A stretch of 41,140 nucleotides of DNA from a virus, in the IMG/VR virus record IMGVR_UViG_3300024273_000418, positions 1 through 41,140 of that record. One strand, written 5' to 3'. A program made the translations under genes and the position numbers. How positions within the stretch are numbered: the first letter of the stretch is position 1; each line of letters begins with the position of its first letter. The notes under the pieces were generated by a model, which saw only the letters and a list, made by a program, of their open reading frames with translations, was not told where the DNA came from and searched no databases. This document shows positions 15,950 through 23,845 of the stretch, in pieces.

Positions 15950-16367
15950 TATCTTTCTCCTCTGCTGCTACTCGTTTACGCAAATCACTTGTACTAAATC
16001 TATGATCACGCTTGTTAAAGTGTAGTTGTATGCCACGTTTGCGACATACATCTTTTCCACTAAACTCTTTTTCTCTGTATTCTTCACCTAGGAATCTTAC
16101 GTCGACCTGAAACAGTTCTAGTATGTCTACCAAGTCCTGTTCTGTTTGATAAGGAACAATCTCGTCAACAAATTTTAGTGCGTTGAGTTGTGCGTAACGC
16201 TCTACCAATGTTTGTACAGGCTTGTTCTTTTCCTTTGGGCGATCGATTGTAGGGTCAGTTTGTAACCCTACAATCAGGTAATCGCAGTTTTCGCTTGCTT
16301 CACGTAACATTCCAATATGCCCGGCATGCAACAAGTCAAATACACTGAATGTAATACCTACTTTCAC
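15942..16367 (-). CDS. Cytidylyltransferase-like protein (TagD/GCT family)
   Basis: 141 residues from the GTG at 16367, 2 bp after the gp43 stop (the frame open to 16442 runs inside gp43). The nucleotidyltransferase signature GITFSVFDLLHAGHIGMLRE contains the HxGH motif; RPKEKNKPVQTLVERYAQL is the family middle motif and HRFSTSDLRKRV the ISTTxIR-like motif. Glycerol-3-phosphate cytidylyltransferase is the best-known member; CTP-activated sugar or alcohol phosphates are other possibilities. It adjoins phosphomannomutase and a nucleotide-sugar dehydrogenase. Confidence 0.82.
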   Translation of the reverse strand: MKVGITFSVFDLLHAGHIGMLREASENCDYLIVGLQTDPTIDRPKEKNKPVQTLVERYAQLNALKFVDEIVPYQTEQDLVDILELFQVDVRFLGEEYREKEFSGKDVCRKRGIQLHFNKRDHRFSTSDLRKRVAAEEKDNV

Positions 16368-16368
16368 T

Positions 16369-19050
16369 TCAATTCCAGTCAAACAAGTTATTAAACGTAG
16401 TGGTTTGCTTTGTGCTTTGTAAGTCGTAGTTAAGAACACCAATCAAGTTGTCTAGTTTGTTGTCAATAATAACTTCTTCCATTGCCGAATCATCAAACGG
16501 AAGTTCTTTGAACCATTCGGGCATACGCAACTCGTCTGTTGGATAAGCTACACTAGTATAGCCCAGCGGATTGGCTTTTACCTTACAAACAATAACTTTC
16601 ATACCGTCAACAATCTCCTGCGAGTACTTGTCGCCATTCATACGCTTGAGTGTGTTCCAGTTGATACTTGCTCTAACGTGTCCGGGCATGTTGGCTTTGC
16701 CTTGCTTTTCTTCTAGGCGTTGATAGTGTCCGACTTTGTTTGCACGTTTGGGCGAACCCTTTTCGTATCCTGGACGGTCTTTGAATTCCTTGCGGAATTG
16801 AGAAATGCTATCAAGGATATCTTTCTCGTCTGCCTTTTGCAATACCATCATAAGCAATGTGCTGAGAAATTCTTGCATAAACACTGGCGTATCCGAACGT
16901 TTCAGATCCAGGCCCATGGCCTTTACCTTGCCCGCTTTACCATCGATGTCTGTTCTAAACCCTTCAATGTCTGTAACTAATGCTGCATAACGCTTCTTGG
17001 TAATAAACAATCCTGTTTCTGCAACAATCTCACGTCCTGCTGCAATAACATCTGAACGACTTTTGGGACAATGAAATGCCTTTGCCATAAAGTCAGCAAA
17101 TGTAGTGTTTGCTTGCTCTGCAATCTGATCATACAGTTGAATAGCATTTTCTTTTGACCACGGAACTTTGCCTGCTGCAACATCGTCCTTGAGCATTGGC
17201 CACGCACTAAAGTATACAGAGTCAGTATCACCATAAATAACTGCTTTGCCTACGTGATCATATTCGCCTGTGATAATCTTATTAACTTCGGCACTCATGT
17301 GTTTAACAATTTGTCTACCACTCAGAGTAGTTGATTGTCCAATACGTTTGTCAAAGAATCTACAACCAGGATTAAGAATAGCACCATACAAACTGTTCAA
17401 GTTAATTTTCTTAACCAGCTGACGCTTGTCCCAGTATTCAATCTCTGCTTCGTTCTTGGCATCCTTTGCCTTCTTCAGCATCTTCTGTAGATCTTTACGT
17501 TCTGAATACCAACGCTTTAGCAATCCTGGAATAACAGCTTCAAACTCATGTGTAAAGATAGTACCGTTTGCACTAAGCATCCACGGAACATGGCTGTCAA
17601 AGATTAGTTTGTAGATTTCTGCGCCGCTTAGTACATCACTGCGGCCGTCTTCCCAATCTAAAGTCAGCGCCACATCTCTACGCTGATCCATAACAGCTTC
17701 GTATTCCTCTGTAGCAAAGCGACCTTCCCAGCTGGTAGCAAAGGTCTTCTTCCTAAGAGTTATATCTTCGTGAATTCGTTGATCACTAATGTCCAGCCGA
17801 AGTTGGCCAATAATACTTTCCGGCGCCATGTTCATACTGCGAATAACACTTGGATACAGACTGTTCAAGTCCATTGAACCTACCCATTCATGCAAGCCCT
17901 TTTTAGGGAACGCAACATATGCACCTGCGGCTTGTGTGTTCTCACCGTGGTTGCGTCTGTTGGGAACCTGCATCCCGCGTCTGTGTGCTTCGTTGATGAT
18001 GGCTTGTTCTGTAAGTGCAACTGCGCCTGCTGTTGTCTGTAGCAACACTGTGTTCTCGTGTGCAAGAACGTTTGCAAGATCGATAAATTTTAGTTTTTGA
18101 TCTAGTTTATCCAGCAGTGCAACGTCTTGTCTGTTGTATTCAATAAACTTTTCAAAGTCTTTGTTGTACAGTTGATCCAGTGTACCTTCGTACACAGTCT
18201 TGTTTTCACCAACTTCCAGCTCACCAATAGCATCCAGTCGGTATGTGTGACGTTCTTCGTATGTGTATTTGCGATACAGGTTAAGATAATCCATATGTAC
18301 TCTTCCGATAGTATCATATGTTTCGCTCATCTTGCCAAACTTTTCGTATTCGCGCTTTTTAGGTTTTTGTCCCCACAAGCAAAAACGTCTAGTGTCGTCG
18401 CTGCTGAGTATACGCTTGACTCGGTTAACAGTATACGGAACATCGTACCCTTCACTATTCCAGCCACTGTGGATGTCAGCATCCTCAATCAAGTCCAGGA
18501 ACATGCTCAGCATTTGTCCTTCGCCTTCTTTACTGTTTGGAAAAAGAATACAGCTTTCACCCCAACGTGCGTTACACATTTCTTGTGCTTCTTCTAGCGG
18601 CAATCCCTTTGGCGGCATTGCAACTGTAATCAGCAAATCAAGCCACTGCAAATATACAGTGATAGCAGTGATAGGCATAAACGGATCGTCTATAGGAGCA
18701 AATCCACGCTCTGGATCAAAGTCAGTCTCGATGTCCCAAAACACCACGTTTAGTTTAGGTGCATCTTGATTGATATAGTTTTCACTCAAGCACTGAAAGA
18801 TAGGATTGATATCGCTTTCAAACAGATTCTTGCCTTTGTTAATAGCAAGTTCTTTACGATAGTCCTTTGTATTCTTACATACAATGCGACTTAATGGATT
18901 GCCAAAAATACTTTTATATTTTCCCTTGGGATCTTCATAAAAGAATGTGTATTTTGCTTGATATTCTTGATAAGTTCTTTTACCATCCTTGCGTTCAACA
19001 ACGCGAATGATATCGTGGTCTCGGTCAAAAAACCCGTCTACGTATGGCAT
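16369..19050 (-). CDS. 43: Family B DNA polymerase, T4 gp43 type
   Basis: 893 residues, the size of T4 gp43. Exonuclease motifs: VVFWDIETD with D106 and E108 (Exo I), HSGWNSEGYDVPY (Exo II), YNRQDVALLD (Exo III). Polymerase motifs: SMDLNSLYPSVI (A), KKINLNSLYGAIL (B) and VIYGDTDSVYF (C). All catalytic acids seem intact, so both proofreading and synthesis are expected. The start at 19050 has AAGGAGAAT upstream. No intein or split is present. It should work with the gp44 clamp loader (39534-40448) and the gp45-like clamp in the window. Confidence 0.97.
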   Translation of the reverse strand: MPYVDGFFDRDHDIIRVVERKDGKRTYQEYQAKYTFFYEDPKGKYKSIFGNPLSRIVCKNTKDYRKELAINKGKNLFESDINPIFQCLSENYINQDAPKLNVVFWDIETDFDPERGFAPIDDPFMPITAITVYLQWLDLLITVAMPPKGLPLEEAQEMCNARWGESCILFPNSKEGEGQMLSMFLDLIEDADIHSGWNSEGYDVPYTVNRVKRILSSDDTRRFCLWGQKPKKREYEKFGKMSETYDTIGRVHMDYLNLYRKYTYEERHTYRLDAIGELEVGENKTVYEGTLDQLYNKDFEKFIEYNRQDVALLDKLDQKLKFIDLANVLAHENTVLLQTTAGAVALTEQAIINEAHRRGMQVPNRRNHGENTQAAGAYVAFPKKGLHEWVGSMDLNSLYPSVIRSMNMAPESIIGQLRLDISDQRIHEDITLRKKTFATSWEGRFATEEYEAVMDQRRDVALTLDWEDGRSDVLSGAEIYKLIFDSHVPWMLSANGTIFTHEFEAVIPGLLKRWYSERKDLQKMLKKAKDAKNEAEIEYWDKRQLVKKINLNSLYGAILNPGCRFFDKRIGQSTTLSGRQIVKHMSAEVNKIITGEYDHVGKAVIYGDTDSVYFSAWPMLKDDVAAGKVPWSKENAIQLYDQIAEQANTTFADFMAKAFHCPKSRSDVIAAGREIVAETGLFITKKRYAALVTDIEGFRTDIDGKAGKVKAMGLDLKRSDTPVFMQEFLSTLLMMVLQKADEKDILDSISQFRKEFKDRPGYEKGSPKRANKVGHYQRLEEKQGKANMPGHVRASINWNTLKRMNGDKYSQEIVDGMKVIVCKVKANPLGYTSVAYPTDELRMPEWFKELPFDDSAMEEVIIDNKLDNLIGVLNYDLQSTKQTTTFNNLFDWN

Positions 19051-19116
19051 TTATTCTCCTTGCGGCTTATGGCCCGCATACCGTTGTACCTGTTCTTAAA
19101 GTGAACGACTCTAGCA

Positions 19117-19347
19117 CTACTTACTATTTTTTATCATGTAAATTGTAATTTTTGGATCATCTATTAACAAAACTTCACTGGGATATTTTCTATCTGTTGA
19201 ACTTCTTTTGCCAACAGCTTGCAATATTAACATTCTAGGTGTGCTTCTTTTAATCACACCTAGTATTAGATTATTATGATGAGAATACACAACTGTATCC
19301 TCATCTTTTAACTTATTACCTAACATGTCGATATGGCATATAGTCAT
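19117..19347 (-). CDS. Hypothetical protein, 76 residues
   Basis: Beta-rich small protein: MTICHIDMLGNKLKDEDTVV then YSHHNNLILGVIKRSTPRML and KITIYMIKNSK. It may form a small barrel of the SH3 or KOW kind, but this is only from strand pattern. Coupled by a 1-bp overlap to the DsbA-like gene. A 66-bp gap before gp43 holds nothing I can name. Confidence 0.55.
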   Translation of the reverse strand: MTICHIDMLGNKLKDEDTVVYSHHNNLILGVIKRSTPRMLILQAVGKRSSTDRKYPSEVLLIDDPKITIYMIKNSK

Positions 19348-19607
19348 TACTTATCGTAGCCTAGCGTGGCAATAAGTGTTTCCAAATCTTCATGATAATC
19401 GGCATGTTTGTCCCAATCACGATTCTTAGCAATCTTAATTGCTTTACTAATCAGCGCGGGCTTAATATCAAGTTCTTCTGCAACTGCTTTAACAGTTTCT
19501 CTAAGGCCTCCTTGCAAGTCTTCAATCTCTTGCAATACAGTTACACCTTCTTTGACCAGGCGTTCAAGTTTTGCTTTTTCTTCTTGCCCATAGGTACGGT
19601 CGCTCAT
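19347..19607 (-). CDS. DsbA-like small DNA-binding/late transcription protein
   Basis: 86 residues, charged and helical: KAKLERLVKEGVTVLQEIED, then GLRETVKAVAEELDIKPALI and SKAIKIAKNRDWDKH. The AEELDIKPALISKAIKIA segment looks like a short helix-turn-helix and resembles the family that includes T4 DsbA (89 residues), which I recall as binding late promoters. The match is from memory and moderate. The ATG has AAGGAG upstream and the gene sits behind a sigma70-like promoter. Confidence 0.5.
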   Translation of the reverse strand: MSDRTYGQEEKAKLERLVKEGVTVLQEIEDLQGGLRETVKAVAEELDIKPALISKAIKIAKNRDWDKHADYHEDLETLIATLGYDK

Positions 19608-19636
19608 ATAGTACTCCTTGTGTGAATATTATACTA

Positions 19637-19665
19637 AGTATATGCTGAGATCGGCCAACTGTCAA
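19637..19665 (-). promoter_or_regulatory. Sigma70-type early promoter for the DsbA-like gene
   Basis: Minus strand TTGACA (19665-19660), 17-bp spacer, TATACT (19642-19637), 30 bp before the ATG at 19607. The -35 TGA is the stop codon of the upstream A+T-rich gene. Confidence 0.8.
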
Positions 19666-20735
19666 GCGATTTTTTTGACAGGATAATGATTAGGGTACCC
19701 CCCTAAGATATTGTTATTTAAAAACTGCTTATCAATGCCGTAATTTTTACAAATATAATCTTCAGTCTTTAAATAATCAAGGTATCGGTCTTGAAATATT
19801 TTAAAATTATGCTCAACATCCTTTTCTAAACTGTCTTGGAATTTATGAAGATTTTTCTCCCAGTGACAAACATTTTCTACAACCGGTTCTAAGATACTGT
19901 TGTAGTTGTCGTCGGTGTAGTTTTCATCGTAGTTTGGATATTTCATATATTCTCTAAATGTTCTAAATCCTAAACTTTCTAAATACGCACATGTATTTTT
20001 AGCACTTACTATCATGAACGGCATCTTGTTAGCAATTGAAATCCATGTTTTTTCAGTTATCCATGTAGTACTAATCTCTGTTTCGGGTATGATTTGAAAA
20101 TTAGAATTTAAAAACATATCGACATTATATGGGATTCCCATATAATGGAGTTCTTTGTTAACAACAGTTGTATCATAGGTTACATCTATTTCTTTTTTGT
20201 ATTTTTTAAAAAATATTTTAAGATCTTTACGTGTTTTAATAACGTCTTGCATTACATTCAGAGCCTCGTCGAAAGTTTTTTCGTGTGCATTATGTCTTAA
20301 AGTATATAGGGTATTTCTTTTAATACAATGGTTTTTAAGTAACATATAAAATAAACGTATTCTGTTTGCTCTATAAGATTTGCCCATTAAAAATAAAAAA
20401 CTATTCTTTTTGTTATACGAAAATTCTGTTTTAACTGGCGATAGTTTTTCGAGAAATAGTTTTTCGTATGTGTATTTTAGCCATAGATCTATATATACTA
20501 CGTTGATTTTAAATTTTTTAAATTCATTATCATAACGCTTAAACCATGAATTTAATATTAATAAATGAGTTTTATAACCGTGTTTTATTTTATAATATTC
20601 TAATTTTTTTTGAAGTTTGGTAATATCAAACTTAGGGAGTATTTCGCGAACTGCTGTTATCACCAAGACATCTATATTATCTTTTATATAAACGTGCCTG
20701 TGAATAAAATTATATAAATCTATATATTCTTCCAT
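19662..20735 (-). CDS. Glycosyltransferase-like protein, A+T-rich
   Basis: 357 residues. The region SFLFLMGKSYRANRIRLFY followed later by IIPETEISTTWITEKTW, IANKMPFMIVSAKNTCAYL, ESLGFRTF and YPNYDENY resembles a GT-B nucleotide-sugar domain found in phages and giant viruses (a pattern like ET..TEKt..PFi...GFrtf..yD). It is far richer in A+T than neighbours and loaded with Lys, Asn, Tyr and Ile, which suggests recent acquisition. A GATAAATA late promoter lies five bases before its ATG. The target could be a virion glycan or a host surface sugar. Confidence 0.55.
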   Translation of the reverse strand: MEEYIDLYNFIHRHVYIKDNIDVLVITAVREILPKFDITKLQKKLEYYKIKHGYKTHLLILNSWFKRYDNEFKKFKINVVYIDLWLKYTYEKLFLEKLSPVKTEFSYNKKNSFLFLMGKSYRANRIRLFYMLLKNHCIKRNTLYTLRHNAHEKTFDEALNVMQDVIKTRKDLKIFFKKYKKEIDVTYDTTVVNKELHYMGIPYNVDMFLNSNFQIIPETEISTTWITEKTWISIANKMPFMIVSAKNTCAYLESLGFRTFREYMKYPNYDENYTDDNYNSILEPVVENVCHWEKNLHKFQDSLEKDVEHNFKIFQDRYLDYLKTEDYICKNYGIDKQFLNNNILGGYPNHYPVKKIA

Positions 20736-20740
20736 ACACG

Positions 20741-20748
20741 TATTTATC
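20741..20748 (-). promoter_or_regulatory. T4-type late promoter GATAAATA
   Basis: GATAAATA on the minus strand, five bases before the ATG at 20735. Its TAA is the stop codon of the upstream gene. The predicted transcript would start at or next to the ATG. Confidence 0.7.
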
Positions 20749-21343
20749 TTACAAAAGCACCGATGCGTCCGTGTACGTCTGGGTAGTTACGGTATGTGTA
20801 TCCCGTCGGCGCTGTGGTATCTTCGCCTTCCCATACTGGGATAAAATGGTTGATATTACCATCAAAGTCTTCGTTGCGTCTTAGGTGTACTTCAATTAGT
20901 TTATCACCAATGAACTCGCAGTTTATCCATGGATGAAACTCTACTAGAGTGTTTAGTATTTCTGGAAAGTTAAATCTCTTGTTGGTCCGGATCCATTCTT
21001 TCCATTTTATAAATGTATCTTCGGGTTTATTACCTTGTACACACAGCAATTGCTTGCTGTTGTAATAGTCTGCACTGTGATGAAATCCGTCAAACCATTC
21101 GCACCAAAAATGTCCAACGGGTAAGTCACATGTATCTTTCTCTAGCCATAGCTTTTGTGTGCCTAATCCTAGCCCTAGCATATTGACACAAGGGCGAACA
21201 ATATAAAGGCCCGGATGCGGAACATCAAGTCCGACCGGGCCACAATTATATCTTAGTTTACGACTAAGTATGAGTTTGTCTAGTACCCAGATATGATCTG
21301 GATCTATAGTTTGCCAAACAAAGTCTTCTGCACTGTCTTCCAC
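20744..21343 (-). CDS. ATP-grasp-like conserved phage protein
   Basis: 199 residues from a GTG at 21343 (MEDSAEDFVW). Segments such as LILSRKLRYNCGPVGLDVPH, GHFWCEWFDGFHHSADY and NCEFIGDKLIEVHLRRNEDF look like the substrate and metal end of an ATP-grasp fold, where a motif like vNxEfig.liEvxxR coordinates magnesium. I recall relatives in cyanophages annotated only as hypothetical. It is small for ATP-grasp, so it may be a minimal or partial domain. Transcription is from the late-like box at 21374. Confidence 0.55.
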   Translation of the reverse strand: MEDSAEDFVWQTIDPDHIWVLDKLILSRKLRYNCGPVGLDVPHPGLYIVRPCVNMLGLGLGTQKLWLEKDTCDLPVGHFWCEWFDGFHHSADYYNSKQLLCVQGNKPEDTFIKWKEWIRTNKRFNFPEILNTLVEFHPWINCEFIGDKLIEVHLRRNEDFDGNINHFIPVWEGEDTTAPTGYTYRNYPDVHGRIGAFVR

Positions 21344-21366
21344 TATTTTTAACGTGTTCTAGCTTG

Positions 21367-21374
21367 CATTTATA
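21367..21374 (-). promoter_or_regulatory. Late promoter variant TATAAATG
   Basis: TATAAATG at 21374-21367 on the minus strand, 24 bp before the GTG at 21343. It matches T4 late TATAAATA in seven of eight bases. Confidence 0.5.
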
Positions 21375-21395
21375 CTTTCAACTTTGTTTTTTTAG

Positions 21396-22010
21396 TTACT
21401 TTTTTTGATTCATGCGTTCTGCTAATGCACTTTTGTATTTTTTAGCTGCTTCTGGGGTCATTACTGGTGCAGCCGATGCCTGATCCAGTTGGTCGTATTC
21501 CATTGAATGAAATACACTACCCATGTAATCTGCTGATTTAGTAATCTTAGCTTGCACCCAACCTTCGAGGCCTTCTGCTTCGCTTACACCTTTTAATAAT
21601 TCATGTAGTTTGATTGCATACTTTGCAATCTTGTACAGTTCAGCACGGGCCATTTGTACTTCATGATCCTGTTCGGCCATGTGTGCCATATCGCCTAGGC
21701 CTTCGTGTACACTTTCGGCTGCTGGCTCTGCTTTTGCTTTTTTAATTAGCATCTGTACAATTTGTGGACTCAGTGCGGATGCTTTAACAACCTCGGCCAT
21801 GCTTTTAACATACCCTGTTCCAAAACGAGACAACACAGGACCAAGTCTAGAAAGGGCATTTGCCATCATTAAACTAGCATCATCTGTGCCGCGCATATTA
21901 TGAGACATAGTCTCCATTTTTCTTCCTAAGTTGATAATTTCCTTATACTTAGGATTGATTTCAAAGTTTGGTCCGATCTCTTTTTCGGCAAGTTTAATTC
22001 TTTTTGTCAT
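21396..22010 (-). CDS. Conserved phage protein, 204 residues, probable virion-associated
   Basis: A helical protein. The segment DHEVQMARAELYKIAKYAIK, then LHELLKGVSEAEGLEGWVQA and KITKSADYMGSVFHSMEYD is a conserved domain I recall at the end of many small proteins in cyanophages and pelagiphages, with no activity known. The rest is alanine- and methionine-rich. Late promoter GATAAATA lies 29 bp upstream and GGAGA precedes the ATG, so it is a late gene. Confidence 0.6.
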   Translation of the reverse strand: MTKRIKLAEKEIGPNFEINPKYKEIINLGRKMETMSHNMRGTDDASLMMANALSRLGPVLSRFGTGYVKSMAEVVKASALSPQIVQMLIKKAKAEPAAESVHEGLGDMAHMAEQDHEVQMARAELYKIAKYAIKLHELLKGVSEAEGLEGWVQAKITKSADYMGSVFHSMEYDQLDQASAAPVMTPEAAKKYKSALAERMNQKK

Positions 22011-22038
22011 TGTGTTCTCCGGAATACCTTATTACGTA

Positions 22039-22046
22039 TATTTATC
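22039..22046 (-). promoter_or_regulatory. T4-type late promoter GATAAATA
   Basis: GATAAATA at 22046-22039 (minus strand), 29 bp before the ATG at 22010. Its TAA is the stop codon of the tagged 53-residue gene, so it lies at the coding end. Confidence 0.8.
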
Positions 22047-22203
22047 GTTTGATTGTCTTACCGCCAAATAAAGAGACATCCGAATCTAATGCTGACACTG
22101 ACTTCGGTTTCTTTTTACTGCGAGATATAGTTGGGTTGGCAACTGTTGCAACACTACCGGAACCCATTCCACCGGCTGATTCTGTAATTTCAAAAACTTT
22201 CAT
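22042..22203 (-). CDS. 53-residue protein with MKVFEITE N-terminal tag
   Basis: A short frame reading MKVFEITESAGGMGSGSVAT, VANPTISRSKKKPKSVSALD, SDVSLFGGKTIKR. The first eight residues match a short signature found at the start of other neighbouring genes. The rest is Ser/Gly/Lys-rich and unlikely to be a folded enzyme. T4 packages small basic internal proteins into the head using cleaved N-terminal peptides, which is a possible parallel. The 3' end carries the late promoter of the next gene. Confidence 0.65.
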   Translation of the reverse strand: MKVFEITESAGGMGSGSVATVANPTISRSKKKPKSVSALDSDVSLFGGKTIKR

Positions 22204-22204
22204 A

Positions 22205-22720
22205 TTATCCTACTAGTTTTCCGCCCAACGGATGTGGACCGCGCTTTTTCTTTTTAGGCATTGGACCGCCTGACCTTGCATAGTCACCGTCTTTTTGTGT
22301 GTATGCTTCTGTTTGCGCTTGCTCTGGTGATTTACCTGCAAATGCTTTTAGTATTTTAGATCCACCATATAGTATAGCTACTGCAACTAGAATTGGGACA
22401 CTAAATTTAGCAGTAAATGATAAAACTTTTTGAACTGCTGCTGAACCAAATGCGCTTTTAATTAGTGGAATCAAATCTTCTTCGACCATGCCTACTATAT
22501 CATTAATTGCAAGTCCAGTTGCACCGATGCCAACGCCAGTTCCAATTTGTCCTACAGCCTTAGCGCCAGCTGGCACAGATCTAACTCCGCCTGTTAACAC
22601 TCTTGCACCAAGTCGAGCAGCCCATGGTAGTGCAACTCTTGCTCCTGCAACTGCCATTGGAATTAGCCATGCAAATTCATCTAACTGTTCTTTTGATTCT
22701 GTTATATGATAAACTTTCAT
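22205..22720 (-). CDS. Hydrophobic Gly/Ala-rich protein with MKVYHITE tag
   Basis: 171 residues. The N-terminal MKVYHITESKEQLDEFAWLI is followed by several hydrophobic, Gly- and Ala-rich stretches: MAVAGARVALPWAARLGARV, GTGVGIGATGLAINDIVGMV and SVPILVAVAILYGGSKIL. Two to four membrane-compatible helices are possible. The tail is basic (PKKKKRGPHPLGGKLVG). A small membrane-active virion protein would fit the context, but this is inference. The ATG overlaps the stop of the gene before it (ATGA-like junction). Confidence 0.6.
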   Translation of the reverse strand: MKVYHITESKEQLDEFAWLIPMAVAGARVALPWAARLGARVLTGGVRSVPAGAKAVGQIGTGVGIGATGLAINDIVGMVEEDLIPLIKSAFGSAAVQKVLSFTAKFSVPILVAVAILYGGSKILKAFAGKSPEQAQTEAYTQKDGDYARSGGPMPKKKKRGPHPLGGKLVG

Positions 22721-22905
22721 TTGCTTTTTCTTAGCCCTGATATTTTTGAATCAGTACCATATTGTGCTTGCAGCATCTTCTTTGCTTCTTGTGTACTTCT
22801 AGCACTTATTTGCACCGGTATCCATTGAGAATAATTACGCTGCCTCACCTGAACGTTTGCACTAAACACATAAAAATTGTTTTGTTTTAATTCTCTTATT
22901 AACAT
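22717..22905 (-). CDS. 62-residue protein with MLIRELKQ tag
   Basis: Reads MLIRELKQNNFYVFSANVQV, a beta strand region RQRNYSQWIPVQISARS and a short helix with QEAKKMLQAQYG, looking like one small alpha/beta unit. The start resembles the tag shared by neighbours. GATAAATA sits five bases before the ATG, and the ATG lies at the centre of the palindrome TAACATGTTA. Function unknown. Confidence 0.6.
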   Translation of the reverse strand: MLIRELKQNNFYVFSANVQVRQRNYSQWIPVQISARSTQEAKKMLQAQYGTDSKISGLRKSK

Positions 22906-22906
22906 G

Positions 22907-23845
22907 TTAGTATTTATCGAAATTAAATAGTTTAACTTTTTCTTGTATCACAGTATCTTCTGAACTGTGGCCGCCTTCAATGATGGACCATTCTGCTGCT
23001 GTATAACGAGGCGCATCCTCTTTTTTAACAGTGTCGATTGCCTTAGGGCCGTCCGGGTGTCCTGGATTCAGCACCACAGGATCGCCGTTCATAAGTTCAC
23101 TTATGTTGGCAGCCTTGCCTAATTTATCCAATACCTGATGTAGTTTGTCTGTAGGATCGTATCCATACGAATCGTATCCTTTTTTGCCGCGTATTTCAAC
23201 ACGATTTTTACCTTTTTGCTTAACATGAAGAATGTCATACGTTGGCCCACGCTCAAGTTGTACCATTACACTTTCAACAAGACCTAGATTAAACAACACA
23301 CTAGTTGATTGTTCTTTTACTTTTTTACTTATACCACCTTCATTAGTACTTTCTTTGAATCCTGGCTTTTTAAGATAGAAGATATCACTTGCTCTGCCAC
23401 TAACAACTTCAACGTTATAATTAATAGCGTTGGCAAACTGCTTGGCAAATCTGTTGTAAAGTTTTGATCTGCTGTTGTCAAGGATCTTGTCTGCACTAAA
23501 AGTAATTTGATCTACTTGTGCATTTTTACTTGCCCAGTTCCACCATTCTTGTATTGCTGCTTTAACTGTAGCAAATATTTTAAACTGATCACCTTCACCA
23601 GTTTTGTCCATTTTGTCGCCGACATTAAATCGTATGCTCCAACGTCCTTCAGAAATAGATTTAATTTCTATGCCCATTTGATTATAGAAATCGTCTTCCT
23701 TAGCGTGTCCGTACCACTGGGTATCTTTCTTTACGCTCCAACGAACAGGGTATGGTTGATCTAATGCTTCATTCACGTCACGACCATTACCAAACTTAGC
23801 AGCTTGACGTTTAATCTCGTTCAGACCTAGATCATTAATTTTCAT
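22907..23845 (-). CDS. Conserved phage protein, 312 residues, tagged N-terminus
   Basis: N-terminus MKINDLGLNEIKRQAAKFGN is tag-like. The middle domain has GRWSIRFNVGDKMDKTGEGD, FATVKAAIQEWWNWASKN, ITFSADKILDNSRSKLYNRF and AKQFANAINYNVEVVSGR; I recall this arrangement (a strand, then SADK...SRxKLYxRFAK) in many T4-like marine phage proteins of unknown role. The C-terminal half has NPGHPDGPKAIDTVKKED. Ends DKY-TAA so that the coding sequence also spells a late promoter. Possibly a virion component. Confidence 0.6.
   Translation of the reverse strand: MKINDLGLNEIKRQAAKFGNGRDVNEALDQPYPVRWSVKKDTQWYGHAKEDDFYNQMGIEIKSISEGRWSIRFNVGDKMDKTGEGDQFKIFATVKAAIQEWWNWASKNAQVDQITFSADKILDNSRSKLYNRFAKQFANAINYNVEVVSGRASDIFYLKKPGFKESTNEGGISKKVKEQSTSVLFNLGLVESVMVQLERGPTYDILHVKQKGKNRVEIRGKKGYDSYGYDPTDKLHQVLDKLGKAANISELMNGDPVVLNPGHPDGPKAIDTVKKEDAPRYTAAEWSIIEGGHSSEDTVIQEKVKLFNFDKY
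22911..22918 (-). promoter_or_regulatory. T4-type late promoter GATAAATA
   Basis: GATAAATA (22918-22911, minus strand) encodes Asp-Lys at the end of the 312-residue gene, and sits five bases before the ATG at 22905. Confidence 0.7.

Noticed and set aside
18127-18597. Long plus-strand open frame
   Set aside because: Shadow of the gp43 gene on the other strand; low-complexity composition and no recognisable motif.
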